From contig NZ_KB889967.1 of assembly GCF_000372885.1 (NCBI RefSeq), positions 2,679,430-2,743,429 on the forward strand: a stretch of DNA of 64,000 nt, in the 5' to 3' direction. This DNA comes from Methyloversatilis thermotolerans. GTDB taxonomy: Bacteria; Pseudomonadota; Gammaproteobacteria; Burkholderiales; Rhodocyclaceae. Both the position numbers and the translations under genes were made by a program. Below, piece after piece: positions 32,319 to 41,220 of the stretch (position 1 is its first letter; each line of letters begins with the position of its first letter). The notes under the pieces are model-generated. The model made no database searches, was not told the origin of the DNA, and saw only the letters and a list, made by a program, of their open reading frames with translations.

Positions 32319-34151
32319 ATGCGGGTTCTGGGCATTTCCTACGGCCAGCACGACGCGGCGGCCAGCCTGGTGGTCGATGGCGACATCGTCGCCGCGGCGC
32401 AGGAGGAACGTTTCACGCGGCGCCGGCACGACGCCGGATTTCCGGTTCACGCCATCCGGTTCTGCATGGAACAGGCCGGTGCCTCGCCCGGCGATGTCGA
32501 CATTGTCGCCTTCCACGAAAGGCCGTTACACCGCTTCGGACGGCAACTGGTGCATGGACTGTCCGCGGCCATGCGCGGCAGGCTGTCGGCCGCGCGCGAA
32601 CTGCCGCCCCGCCTGCTGCAATCGCTGACGCGTCGCCGGTCCCTGCTGGCGGAACTGCGCTCGCACTGGCCGGAGGTCGACTGGGCAGCGCGGCTGCGCT
32701 TGTGCTCCCATCAGCTCAGCCACGCGGCAGCCGCCTTCTATCCCTCGCCCTTCGACGAGGCGGCGGTCCTCGTTGTCGATGGCGCCGGCGAATGGGCGAC
32801 CACCTCGACCGGGCATGGCTGCGGTCGCGACCTGCATCTGACGGCACGGCAGTATCACCCGCACTCGCTCGGCCTGCTGTATTCCGCGCTGACCCGTCAT
32901 GCCGGCTTCCGGCCCGATTCCGGCGAATACAAGGTGATGGGGCTCGCGCCGTATGGCGAGCCGCGCTATGCGCGCGCCCTGCTGGACCATCTGGTGGATG
33001 TGCGCGAGGACGGGTCGTTCCGGCTGGACATGGGACATTTCGTCGAGCACGGCGATCACCTGCTGACCAATGAGCGCTGCCATGGGCTGTTCGACGGTCC
33101 GCCGCGTTCGCCCGAAGGACCGCTCACGCAGCGCGACATGGATCTGGCCGCATCGCTGCAGGCAGTGACCGAATACATCGTGATGCGCCTGGCCGGCCAC
33201 GCGCGCAGGACGACCGGACTGCCCGCGCTGTGCCTGGGCGGTGCGGTCGCGCTCAATTGCGTGGTCAACGGGCGGCTGCTGCGTTCCGGCGTGTTCGAAC
33301 GCATCTGGGTGCCGCCGGCACCGGGCGAGGCGGGCTCGGCCATCGGTGCCGCGCTTGCCGTGACGCATCTCGATTTCCGGGGACCGCGCGTCGTGCAGCC
33401 GGACGATGGCATGCAGGCGAGCCTGCTCGGACCGGCCTTCGAACAGGGCGACATCGAGCGTCGCCTGCGCGCGGCGGGCGCCGTGTTCGAGGCACTGCCG
33501 CAGGACGACATGATCGAACGCACCGCCCGCGCGCTTGCCGACGGCATGGCGGTGGGCTGGCATCAGGGTCGCATGGAATTCGGGCCGCGCGCGCTGGGCA
33601 ACCGCTCGATACTGGCCGACCCGCGTTCGCCGCACATGCAGAGGCAACTGAACCTGAAGGTGAAGTTCCGCGAATCCTTCCGTCCCTTCGCGCCCAGCGT
33701 GCTGCGCGAGGATGTAAGCGACTGGTTCGAATTCGACGAGGACAGCCCCTACATGCTGCTGGTCGCCGATGTCGCCGAAGCGCATCGCCGGCCGCTGGGG
33801 CAGGCACAGCGCGCGCTGTCGGGGCTGGACCGGCTGCACCTTGCGCGCTCCGACATTCCGGCGGTGACCCATGTCGACAACTCGGCGCGCATACAGACGG
33901 TGGATGCCTCCCGCCATCCGCTCTACCACCGGCTCATCGCACGCTTCAAGGCGATCACCGGATGCCCGGTACTGGTGAACACTTCATTCAATGTGCGCGG
34001 CGAACCCGTTGTGAACACCCCGGAAGACGCGTTTCGCTGCTTCATGGGCAGCGGACTGGACCTGCTCGTGGTCGGCAACTGCGTGATGGAAAAAGGCCGG
34101 CAGGACCCCGCGCTGGCCGTGGATTACCGGGCGGACTGCGCACCGGATTGA
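32319..34151 (+). CDS. NodU/CmcH-family carbamoyltransferase
   Basis: The 610-residue enzyme has the full two-part structure of O-carbamoyltransferases: an ASKHA-fold N-terminal domain (MRVLGISYGQHDAAASLVVDG, QEERFTRRRHD, SHQLSHAAAAFYPSPF with the metal-binding histidines, VVDGAGEW, GEYKVMGLAPYGEP) and a C-terminal domain (GWHQGRMEFGPRALGNRSILADPR, NTSFNVRGEPVV). Relatives transfer carbamoyl from carbamoyl phosphate to sugar or antibiotic hydroxyls. No biosynthetic cluster surrounds it, so the acceptor is unknown; a surface glycan is one possibility. Confidence 0.93.
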   Translation: MRVLGISYGQHDAAASLVVDGDIVAAAQEERFTRRRHDAGFPVHAIRFCMEQAGASPGDVDIVAFHERPLHRFGRQLVHGLSAAMRGRLSAARELPPRLLQSLTRRRSLLAELRSHWPEVDWAARLRLCSHQLSHAAAAFYPSPFDEAAVLVVDGAGEWATTSTGHGCGRDLHLTARQYHPHSLGLLYSALTRHAGFRPDSGEYKVMGLAPYGEPRYARALLDHLVDVREDGSFRLDMGHFVEHGDHLLTNERCHGLFDGPPRSPEGPLTQRDMDLAASLQAVTEYIVMRLAGHARRTTGLPALCLGGAVALNCVVNGRLLRSGVFERIWVPPAPGEAGSAIGAALAVTHLDFRGPRVVQPDDGMQASLLGPAFEQGDIERRLRAAGAVFEALPQDDMIERTARALADGMAVGWHQGRMEFGPRALGNRSILADPRSPHMQRQLNLKVKFRESFRPFAPSVLREDVSDWFEFDEDSPYMLLVADVAEAHRRPLGQAQRALSGLDRLHLARSDIPAVTHVDNSARIQTVDASRHPLYHRLIARFKAITGCPVLVNTSFNVRGEPVVNTPEDAFRCFMGSGLDLLVVGNCVMEKGRQDPALAVDYRADCAPD

Positions 34152-34282
34152 GGCGGCTGCGCCTCGTCGGTCGTCACGCAACGGAAACATTGCGCCAGAT
34201 CAAGGCGCCACGGCAAGCGATGCGGCACGGTCGGCGACTCAACCCTTCCCTGCGGCAAGCGATGAGGCGCCGCCACCGCACC

Positions 34283-35038
34283 ATGAGCCATGCCGACAAC
34301 CTGAGCTATTTCCGCAGCCGCCAGGCGGCTTTTGTCTCGATCGTCGCCGAATGGCGCGACCGGCCCGGCATGAATCGCGCCTTGCTGGATGACGCCTTTT
34401 CCGATTTCGAGGATGTGCTGGCCGAGCGCCTCAAGCGCGCGCAGCGCGTCGCCTGCGACCGCGGCTGCGCCACCTGCTGCACGATACGCGTCACCGCCAC
34501 CGCGCCCGAGGTACTGAACATCGCCGCCCACCTGCGCGAAGCCGATCCGGAAGTGTGCGGCCGGCTGGTGTGGCGCATCGCCGAAGCGGACTTCGAAACC
34601 CGCGATGCGGACGAATCCGGACGCGTCGCGCTGCGACGCGCATGTCCTTTCATCGACGACGACGGTGCCTGCGTCATCTACCCGGTGCGGCCGCTGGCCT
34701 GCCGCGGACATGCCTCGCACGACAGGCAGGCCTGCGACCGCGCGGCCTGCGGCGAAATCGCGGCAATCCCCTATTCGATCGAACACCGCACCGTGCGCAG
34801 CCTGGTGCAGAACGCGCTGCAATCGGCCTTGCGCGACCACGGCCTGCCCTGGGCTTCGTACGAACTCAATCACGCCCTCATGCTGGCGCTGGCCGACCCC
34901 GAACTCGAACAGGCCTGGCGGCAGGGACTGGACGTTTTCGCCGATGCCCAGGTCGACGACGTGAGTCCGGCTGAAATGGCCAGCGCCTTCGACATGCTCA
35001 AGCGGGCGCGAACCGCGTCGTGCGACTCAGGCCAGTGA
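34283..35038 (+). CDS. YkgJ-type cysteine-cluster protein
   Basis: The 251-residue cytoplasmic protein contains the CxxCxxCC-type cluster motif (CDRGCATCC) and later CPFIDDDGACVIYPVRPLACRGH, typical of the YkgJ/Fe-S-or-Zn cluster family. Function of the family is unsettled. ATG 34283 gives a sensible N-terminus (MSHADNLSYF); ATG 34262 in the same frame is possible and neither has a strong ribosome binding site. Its last 12 bases overlap the end of the convergent mbfA gene. Confidence 0.82.
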   Translation: MSHADNLSYFRSRQAAFVSIVAEWRDRPGMNRALLDDAFSDFEDVLAERLKRAQRVACDRGCATCCTIRVTATAPEVLNIAAHLREADPEVCGRLVWRIAEADFETRDADESGRVALRRACPFIDDDGACVIYPVRPLACRGHASHDRQACDRAACGEIAAIPYSIEHRTVRSLVQNALQSALRDHGLPWASYELNHALMLALADPELEQAWRQGLDVFADAQVDDVSPAEMASAFDMLKRARTASCDSGQ

Positions 35039-36139
35039 CACGCCGATCAGTGCGCCGGTGCCATAGGTAACGCCGGCCGCCGCCACGCCGACCAGCACCT
35101 GGCGCAGGACCGAGCGCAGCGGCGGGCGACCGCTGACCAGGGCGGTCGCCAGCCCGAGTCCGGCGAGAGCCATCGCCGACAGAGCGGCGCTCCATGCCAT
35201 GCCCGGCACGCCGTGAGTGAAGAAGAAGGGCAGCACCGGAAACAGCGCGCCGGCAGCGAACAGCACGAAGGACCATGAGGCCGCACTCCACGGATTGCCG
35301 CCCAATTCGGCCGGGTCCAGGCCCAGTTCCTCGCGCACCAGGGTATCCAGCGCCGAGTCGCGGTCGCGCATCAAACCGGCCGCCACGCGTTCGGCGTCGT
35401 CGCGCGCCAGCCCCTTCGCCTGGAAGATGAGCGCCAGCTCGCGCTGTTCCGCTTCCGGCATTTCCTCCAGTTCCTGCGCCTCGCGTTCGATCTGCGCCTG
35501 CGCGAACTCGCGCGCATTGGTCACCGACAGCCACTCGCCCAGCGCCATCGACACCGCGCCGGCCACCAGACCGGCCAGGCCGGTGAGCAGTATGGTCTGT
35601 GCGGTCGCGCCGGCACCCGCCACACCCATCACCAGGCAGAGGTTGGATACCAGACCGTCGTTGGCGCCCAGCACCGACGCGCGCAGATCGTTGCCCGAGC
35701 CGCCACGGTGCCAGCGCTCGCCGCGCGCGATGGACGGGCCGCTCATGCCGCGCGACCGCCTCTCGGCCGCCTGCAGCACCGCGGCATGCGAACGTTCCTC
35801 GGCGGACAGCACCGCTGCGTCGGCCTGGCGCGCGTACTTGTCGCGATCGGCCACTTCCGCCTCGACCACCGATGGCAGCACGAAGCCGGTGCCGAAGCGC
35901 CGCGCCAGCGCGCCCAGCAGGCGGGTGCGCAGGCTGGGCCGGAAGGGCTCCGCGAGTTCGCCCGCCGCCTGCAGCTTGCCCCGCCAGAGTTGCGCATGGG
36001 CCGCTTCGGCTTCCGACAACTGGCGGAACAGATCGCGCCGGGCCGGGTCGGATTCCGCCTCGGCCAGCGCGGCATACAGCGCCGCGCCATCCAGTTCGTC
36101 CTGCAGATTGTTGCGGTAGCGGTCGTTCTGGGCGGTCAT
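35027..36139 (-). CDS. mbfA: Membrane-bound ferritin-like VIT1-family iron exporter
   Basis: The 370-residue protein fuses an N-terminal ferritin-like (erythrin) domain, residues ~5-140 with Glu and ExxH-type residues (ELDGAALYAALAEAE, SEAEAAHAQLW, AEERSHAAVLQ), to a C-terminal CCC1/VIT1 membrane domain (LRASVLGANDGLVSNLCLVMGVAGA ... VSMALGEWLSV). MbfA of rhizobia and Agrobacterium exports iron and protects against iron and peroxide stress. Orientation here is convergent with the YkgJ-type gene, with a 12-base overlap of coding ends. Confidence 0.92.
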   Translation of the reverse strand: MTAQNDRYRNNLQDELDGAALYAALAEAESDPARRDLFRQLSEAEAAHAQLWRGKLQAAGELAEPFRPSLRTRLLGALARRFGTGFVLPSVVEAEVADRDKYARQADAAVLSAEERSHAAVLQAAERRSRGMSGPSIARGERWHRGGSGNDLRASVLGANDGLVSNLCLVMGVAGAGATAQTILLTGLAGLVAGAVSMALGEWLSVTNAREFAQAQIEREAQELEEMPEAEQRELALIFQAKGLARDDAERVAAGLMRDRDSALDTLVREELGLDPAELGGNPWSAASWSFVLFAAGALFPVLPFFFTHGVPGMAWSAALSAMALAGLGLATALVSGRPPLRSVLRQVLVGVAAAGVTYGTGALIGVSLA

Positions 36140-36438
36140 CGCTTGATCAGCCGGAAGGTCGTGTGCAGGAATCCGCTCGCCCGGACTTGCTCGGGATGCG
36201 CTGCGGCCACGCCATCATGCCGCGCTCGCGGCACACTGCCCCAATCATATTTTTTAAGTATCGATTTAGGCTTTTCAATATATTGGACCAACAGTCAGAT
36301 GATGGCTACAGTGTCCTGAGTCATGTAGACGACCGTGCCCGCACGGCGCCCATGCCCCGCCTGCGCGATGCCTCCCGCCGCCGGCACTGACACCGAACAT
36401 AAATGCCAAGCGATGGCATCGACTAGAGGAGATGGTCC
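36140..36438. promoter_or_regulatory. Divergent promoter region with AT-rich patch
   Basis: These 299 bases separate mbfA from the catabolic operon. An AT-rich patch at 36245-36286 stands out in GC-rich surroundings and is bracketed by CCAAT (36241) and ATTGG (36282). It probably holds the promoters, but I cannot assign -35/-10 elements with confidence. Confidence 0.4.
36403..36419 (+). promoter_or_regulatory. Palindrome before the aldehyde dehydrogenase operon
   Basis: ATGCCA-AGCGA-TGGCAT is a perfect inverted repeat ending 19 bases before the GTG start at 36439. It may be an operator or a leader hairpin close to the ribosome binding site. Confidence 0.4.
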
Positions 36439-37887
36439 GTGAGCACTTCCAACCCTTCTTCGCACCCGGTTCTCGACCAGGATTTCCATCTGCTGATCGA
36501 CGGACAGCTCGTACCGGCGACGGAAACATTCGAGGTGTTCAATCCTGCGAACAACCGGGTGATCGCCCGCGCACCGGCGGCCTCGTCGGCACAGATGGAA
36601 CAGGCGATCGCCGCCGCGCGACGCGCCTTCAAGGACTGGTCCCGCCGTCCCTGGGCAGAGCGCTCCGCCTGCATCCAGCGCTATGCCGACGCGCTGGAGG
36701 CGCGCAAGGAAGAGTTGATGGACCTGCTGACACTCGAACAAGGCAAGCCGCGCCACACCATGGCCAGGTCCGAAGTCGAGGCTGCGATCTACTGGGTACG
36801 CGAGGTCGCCAAGCGCTCGTTGCCGACCGAGGTGATCGAGGACACCGACCAGCACGTGGTCGAAGTCGCGCACACGCCGCTCGGCGTGGTGGGTGCGATC
36901 ACGCCGTGGAACTTCCCGGTGCTGCTCGGGCTGTGGAAGGTGGCGCCCTGCCTGGTCACCGGCAACACCATGGTGCTCAAGCCCTCGCCCTACACACCGC
37001 TCACCTCGCTGTTCTTCGGCAGGATCGCGCAACAGGTGCTGCCGCCCGGTGTGCTGAACATCGTGTCGGGCGGCAACGAACTCGGCCAGCAGATGACCGA
37101 ACACCCCGATATCGCCAAGATCAGCTTCACCGGATCGACCGCCACCGGCAAGCGCGTCATGTCCAGTTCGTCGTGCAATCTGAAGCGGGTGACGCTGGAA
37201 CTGGGCGGCAACGATGCCGCCATCGTGCTGGCCGACGCCGACTGGCAGGCCATCATTCCCGACCTGTTCTGGGCCGCGTTCGGCAACTCGGGCCAGTGGT
37301 GCATCGCCATCAAGCGCCTGTACGTACACTCGAGCATACAGCCTGAGTTCGTGCGCGCCTTCGTCGACTATGCACGCAGCAAGCGCGTGGGTGACGGCAT
37401 GGATGCGCAGACCGATCTCGGTCCGATCCAGAACCGCATGCAGTACGAGAAATTGTTCAGCCTGTTCGAGGACACCCGGCGCAATGGCTACACGGTGCCG
37501 CTGGGTGGCCACATCGACCAGACGCAAGCGGGCAATTTCGTACCCGTCACCATCGTGGACAACCCGCCCGAGGACAGCCGCATCGTCAAGGAAGAGCCGT
37601 TCGGCCCCATCCTGCCCATCATTGCGTTCGACGACGTCGAGGATGTGATCGCGCGCGCGAACGACACTCCCTTCGGCCTGGCCGCATCGGTGTGGACCGG
37701 CGACCGCGACAAGGGCATCGCGATCGCCCGGCGTCTCGACGCCGGCACGGTGTGGGTGAATGAAATCCACATCCATGGCATAGACATTCCGTTCGGCGGT
37801 CACAAGCAGTCCGGTCTGGGTGTCGAGAACGGCCACGAAGGCCTGGCCGAGTTCACGAATACCAAGACTTACATGTTCAGGAAGTAG
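36439..37887 (+). CDS. NAD(P)-dependent aldehyde dehydrogenase (first arm)
   Basis: The 482-residue enzyme has the ALDH fold with WNFPVLLGLWKVAPCL, cofactor region TGSTATGKRV, general-base Glu in LELGGND and catalytic Cys in NSGQWCIAIK. It starts at GTG 36439, with GAGGAG seven bases upstream. It would oxidise the aldehyde made by the GMC oxidoreductase two genes downstream. It has no signal peptide and acts in the cytoplasm. Confidence 0.93.
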   Translation: MSTSNPSSHPVLDQDFHLLIDGQLVPATETFEVFNPANNRVIARAPAASSAQMEQAIAAARRAFKDWSRRPWAERSACIQRYADALEARKEELMDLLTLEQGKPRHTMARSEVEAAIYWVREVAKRSLPTEVIEDTDQHVVEVAHTPLGVVGAITPWNFPVLLGLWKVAPCLVTGNTMVLKPSPYTPLTSLFFGRIAQQVLPPGVLNIVSGGNELGQQMTEHPDIAKISFTGSTATGKRVMSSSSCNLKRVTLELGGNDAAIVLADADWQAIIPDLFWAAFGNSGQWCIAIKRLYVHSSIQPEFVRAFVDYARSKRVGDGMDAQTDLGPIQNRMQYEKLFSLFEDTRRNGYTVPLGGHIDQTQAGNFVPVTIVDNPPEDSRIVKEEPFGPILPIIAFDDVEDVIARANDTPFGLAASVWTGDRDKGIAIARRLDAGTVWVNEIHIHGIDIPFGGHKQSGLGVENGHEGLAEFTNTKTYMFRK

Positions 37888-37999
37888 TCCCCACCCACCC
37901 CTGCAGCGACCCACCGGGAAAGGCGCGGCCTTACCCGGCAGGGCCCGCTCGCGCCCAGAAAAGCACGACACAACACAGTCAAACCAGGAGGAGTAACCC

Positions 38000-38896
38000 A
38001 TGTTGTCCCATGCCCCCGCCCGGCGCACCCTTTCGTCATCCCTCATGGCTGCGCTGGCCACCCTCTGCCTGAGCGCGCCTGCGCACGCGATCGACGTCGA
38101 TGCCGGCGACTACGAACCGGCAGCGCCCGGCACCAATGTCGCCCTGCTCTATCTGCAGCATGCACGCAACGACGGACTGTATTCGAATGGCGACCGGCAA
38201 GCCGGCAACAACCGCCTCAATACCGATATCGGCATTTTCCGCGCGGTGCATTTCATGGAAATCGGCGGCATCGTGGCCGATCCGCAGATACTGATTCCAT
38301 TCGGTCGCGTCGCCGGCAAGGGCGACACCTCGGGTCTGGGCGACGCCAGCGGCATCGGGGATCCCATCCTCGCCGCAACCTTCTGGGTGCAGAACGACCC
38401 GGTGAACAAGGTCTACACCGGCATCACGCCCTATCTGTATGTGCCGATCGGCAGCTACGACCGCAACGACGCGCTGAACCTCGGCGAGAACCGCTGGAAA
38501 TACAACCTGCAGGTCGCCCATGTGCGCCGCTTGTCCAAGGACTTCTCGCTCGACCTGGTCGGCGACGTGATGCTGTATGGCGACAACACCGATTTCGGTG
38601 CCACCGGACAGCGGCTGGAACAGAAGCCGCTGGTGCAGGGGCAGGTCTGGCTGCGCTACCACCTCAGCCCGACCGCCGATCTTCGTCTGCTGTTGTCGCA
38701 CACCGTCGGTGGCGAAACGAAGATCGATGGCACCCAGCAGAACGACGAACGCCGCACCACCAAGTTCGCGGTCGGCGGATCGGTCTTCGTCGGTCCGAAG
38801 ACCCAGCTGCTCGGCATGATCGGCCGCGACGCGAGCGTGGAACAGGGCTTCCGCGAAGAATCGCGCATCAATGTCCGGATCCTTCAGGTGTTCTGA
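38000..38896 (+). CDS. Outer-membrane protein of the phenol-degradation (MetA-type) family
   Basis: The 298-residue protein has a signal peptide (1-30, AHA) and alternating beta-strand pattern ending in a typical outer-membrane C-terminal strand (INVRILQVF). It matches the family of putative channels encoded in aromatic or hydrophobic-compound catabolic clusters. GGAGGAG precedes the ATG. It probably admits the substrate of the neighbouring dehydrogenase into the periplasm. Confidence 0.85.
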   Translation: MLSHAPARRTLSSSLMAALATLCLSAPAHAIDVDAGDYEPAAPGTNVALLYLQHARNDGLYSNGDRQAGNNRLNTDIGIFRAVHFMEIGGIVADPQILIPFGRVAGKGDTSGLGDASGIGDPILAATFWVQNDPVNKVYTGITPYLYVPIGSYDRNDALNLGENRWKYNLQVAHVRRLSKDFSLDLVGDVMLYGDNTDFGATGQRLEQKPLVQGQVWLRYHLSPTADLRLLLSHTVGGETKIDGTQQNDERRTTKFAVGGSVFVGPKTQLLGMIGRDASVEQGFREESRINVRILQVF

Positions 38897-38945
38897 TCCG
38901 TCCCCACCCCACAACCAGATCCGATCTCACGGAGGAGACCCCGTC

Positions 38946-40661
38946 ATGAGCTCTACCACCAAGGAACTTGGCCTGGCACTGGACGAATACCGTGCCGGCC
39001 GCCTCACCCGCCGCGAATTCCTGAGCCGTTCGGCCGCGCTCGGCATTTCCGCCGGCATGGGCCTGTCGCTGGCGACGGTGTTCAGCAACGAAGCCTTCGC
39101 GCAATCGACCCGCGAGCGCGAGGCGGTGGACGCCGCCTACGACTACATCATCGTCGGCTCCGGTTCGGCCGGTTCGGCGCTGGCCTACCGCCTGGCCACG
39201 ACGACCGATGCCCGCATCCTGGTGCTGGAAGCAGGGGGCGACGACAACGTGCCGGAGATACACGATCCGCGCAAATGGGCCCAGGTGCTCGGCACCCGCG
39301 CGTCGAAGTGGTTCTCCACCACCAAGCAGCCATTCACCGCCAACCGCGTGCATAGCTGGCCGCGCGGCAATGTGATCGGCGGCACCAGTTGCCTGAATGC
39401 CATGATCTACGCGCGCGGTCATCACAGCGATTTCGACAGTTGGGCCTATGCCGGCTGCGCCGGCTGGGACTATCGCACGGTGCTGCAGCACTACAAGGAC
39501 TTCGAGAATTACGAAGGCGGCGCGAATGAATATCGCGGCGTCGGCGGTCCGCTGCAGGTGACGCGTCCACAGCCCTCGCTGCGTCACCCCGGTGGCCAGA
39601 TGTTCATCGATGCGTCGAAGGCGCTTGGCTACAAGGAAACCGATGACTTCAACGCAGCGACGATGGAAGGTCCGGCCTGGGTGAACTTCACGATCAAGGA
39701 TCAGCGCCGGCAATCGACCGGCGTGGCTTTCCTGAAGCCGGCCATGGCGCGCAAGAACCTCACCGTGCTGACCGAAGCGCCGGTCACCCGCGTTCTGGTC
39801 GAGAACGGCCGCTGCATCGGTGTCGAATACCTGCACGCAGGCAAGCCGCGCACGGTGCGCGCCGATCGCGAGGTGGTGCTGTCCGCCGGCGCGATCGACA
39901 CGCCGCGCATCCTGATGCTGTCCGGCATCGGACCGCGCGACCACCTGAAGTCGGTCGGCATACGTTCGACGCAGCATCTGCCCGGCGTCGGCCAGAACCT
40001 GCAGGACCACGTGCTGGGTGGCGGACCGAACTACGAATCGCCGAGCGCGCTGCCGGAATCGAATTACAACGCCTCCGAGGTCTACATGTGGGCGCGCTCG
40101 GACAACCGTCTGCCGGCACCCGACATGATCACGCTGTATCTGAACATTCCGTTCTCGACGCCGGCCTTGCCGATGAAGGGCATCAAGAACGGATGGTGCG
40201 TATTGTCCGGACTTGCACGTCCGACCAGCACCGGCTTCATCAAGCTGAAGTCGAACAAGCCGGGTGACGCACCCATCATCAATCCGAACTATCTCGCCAC
40301 CGATCATGACCGCCGCGTGTTTTCGCGCGCCACAGAAATCGCGCGCGAAACCGCGCTGCAACAGGCGTTCGCGGACGTGCGCGCGAAGGAATGGCTGCCC
40401 GGGCCGAGCGTGCGCGCGGGCAGCAGCGAGTGGCAGGACTTCCTCGCCAAATCGGTGAACACCTTCTTCCACCCCACCTCGACCTGCAAGATGGGCGTGG
40501 ATGACATGTCGGTGGTCGATCCGGAACTGAAGGTGTACGGCGTGCGCAACCTGCGCATCGCCGACGCCTCCATCATGCCGACCATCACCACCGGCAACAC
40601 CAATGCGCCCTCGATCATGATCGGCTGGAAGTGCGCGGAAATGATGCGCGCGACCGGCTGA
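38946..40661 (+). CDS. GMC-family FAD-dependent alcohol dehydrogenase, Tat-exported
   Basis: The 571-residue flavoprotein has a twin-arginine leader (RLTRREFLSRSAALGISAG), the FAD-binding loop YDYIIVGSGSAGSALAYRL, the GMC signatures GGTSCLNAMIYARGHHSDFD and LSAGAIDTPRILMLSGIGP, and the catalytic His-Asn region FHPTSTCKMG ... GNTNAPSIMIG. GGAGGAGACCCC precedes the ATG. It probably oxidises an alcohol in the periplasm and hands electrons to the cytochrome c encoded next. Choline- or polyethylene-glycol-dehydrogenase relatives exist; the substrate is not predictable. Confidence 0.93.
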   Translation: MSSTTKELGLALDEYRAGRLTRREFLSRSAALGISAGMGLSLATVFSNEAFAQSTREREAVDAAYDYIIVGSGSAGSALAYRLATTTDARILVLEAGGDDNVPEIHDPRKWAQVLGTRASKWFSTTKQPFTANRVHSWPRGNVIGGTSCLNAMIYARGHHSDFDSWAYAGCAGWDYRTVLQHYKDFENYEGGANEYRGVGGPLQVTRPQPSLRHPGGQMFIDASKALGYKETDDFNAATMEGPAWVNFTIKDQRRQSTGVAFLKPAMARKNLTVLTEAPVTRVLVENGRCIGVEYLHAGKPRTVRADREVVLSAGAIDTPRILMLSGIGPRDHLKSVGIRSTQHLPGVGQNLQDHVLGGGPNYESPSALPESNYNASEVYMWARSDNRLPAPDMITLYLNIPFSTPALPMKGIKNGWCVLSGLARPTSTGFIKLKSNKPGDAPIINPNYLATDHDRRVFSRATEIARETALQQAFADVRAKEWLPGPSVRAGSSEWQDFLAKSVNTFFHPTSTCKMGVDDMSVVDPELKVYGVRNLRIADASIMPTITTGNTNAPSIMIGWKCAEMMRATG

Positions 40662-40724
40662 CGCTGGCGCTCCTGCGGGTCGGCGCCCTTGCCGGCCCGC
40701 ATCTGTTTCGATCAGGAGTACTGC

Positions 40725-41117
40725 ATGAAGGACCTGCCCTTGCGACGCATGGTCGCCTGTTCCCTGTTCAGTGTTCTGTTGCCTGCCATCGCACACGCCG
40801 ATCCGGCTGCAGTCGAACGCGGCAGGGAAGTGTTCAAACTGTGTGCCGGCTGTCATTCGGTGGACAAGGACGTCACGCTGTTCGGGCCGTCTCTGCACGG
40901 CATTGCCAATCGCCCGGCCGGCCGGCTCAAAGGCTACGAATACTCCGACGCGCTCGCCGCCGCCCGCTTCCGCTGGGATGCGAAGAACCTGACGCGCTGG
41001 CTGGAGGACGAGCCGAAGAACATGGTCGAAGGCACGCGCATGGAGTTTCCCGGCATCACCGACCGCAAGGCGCTGGCCGATCTGGTGGCCTATCTCATGT
41101 CGCTGAAGGGCCGCTGA
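40725..41117 (+). CDS. Class I cytochrome c, periplasmic
   Basis: The 130-residue protein has a signal peptide (1-25) and one haem c site, C40-AG-C43-H44, with the axial methionine likely M106 in GTRMEF. Phrases such as FGPSLHGIANRPAG and YEYSDAL are typical of cytochrome c2/c550. CAGGAG precedes ATG 40725. It is 63 bases after the GMC gene and is the likely electron acceptor of that dehydrogenase. Confidence 0.94.
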   Translation: MKDLPLRRMVACSLFSVLLPAIAHADPAAVERGREVFKLCAGCHSVDKDVTLFGPSLHGIANRPAGRLKGYEYSDALAAARFRWDAKNLTRWLEDEPKNMVEGTRMEFPGITDRKALADLVAYLMSLKGR

Positions 41118-41220
41118 GCGGATCGCGCGCGGTGCGCCGTCCCACAGGACCTGCCGACTGGGGCACAATCGGCCGGGCAGTGCCTCCGCCACGCCGACAT
41201 CTCCGCCTCGACCGCCCACC

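Noticed and set aside
32319-35038. Antibiotic biosynthesis cluster around the carbamoyltransferase
   Set aside because: No synthase, tailoring or resistance genes are nearby.
36241-36300. AT-rich patch as a replication origin
   Set aside because: Too short, with no DnaA boxes or origin-linked genes; a promoter region is the simpler explanation.
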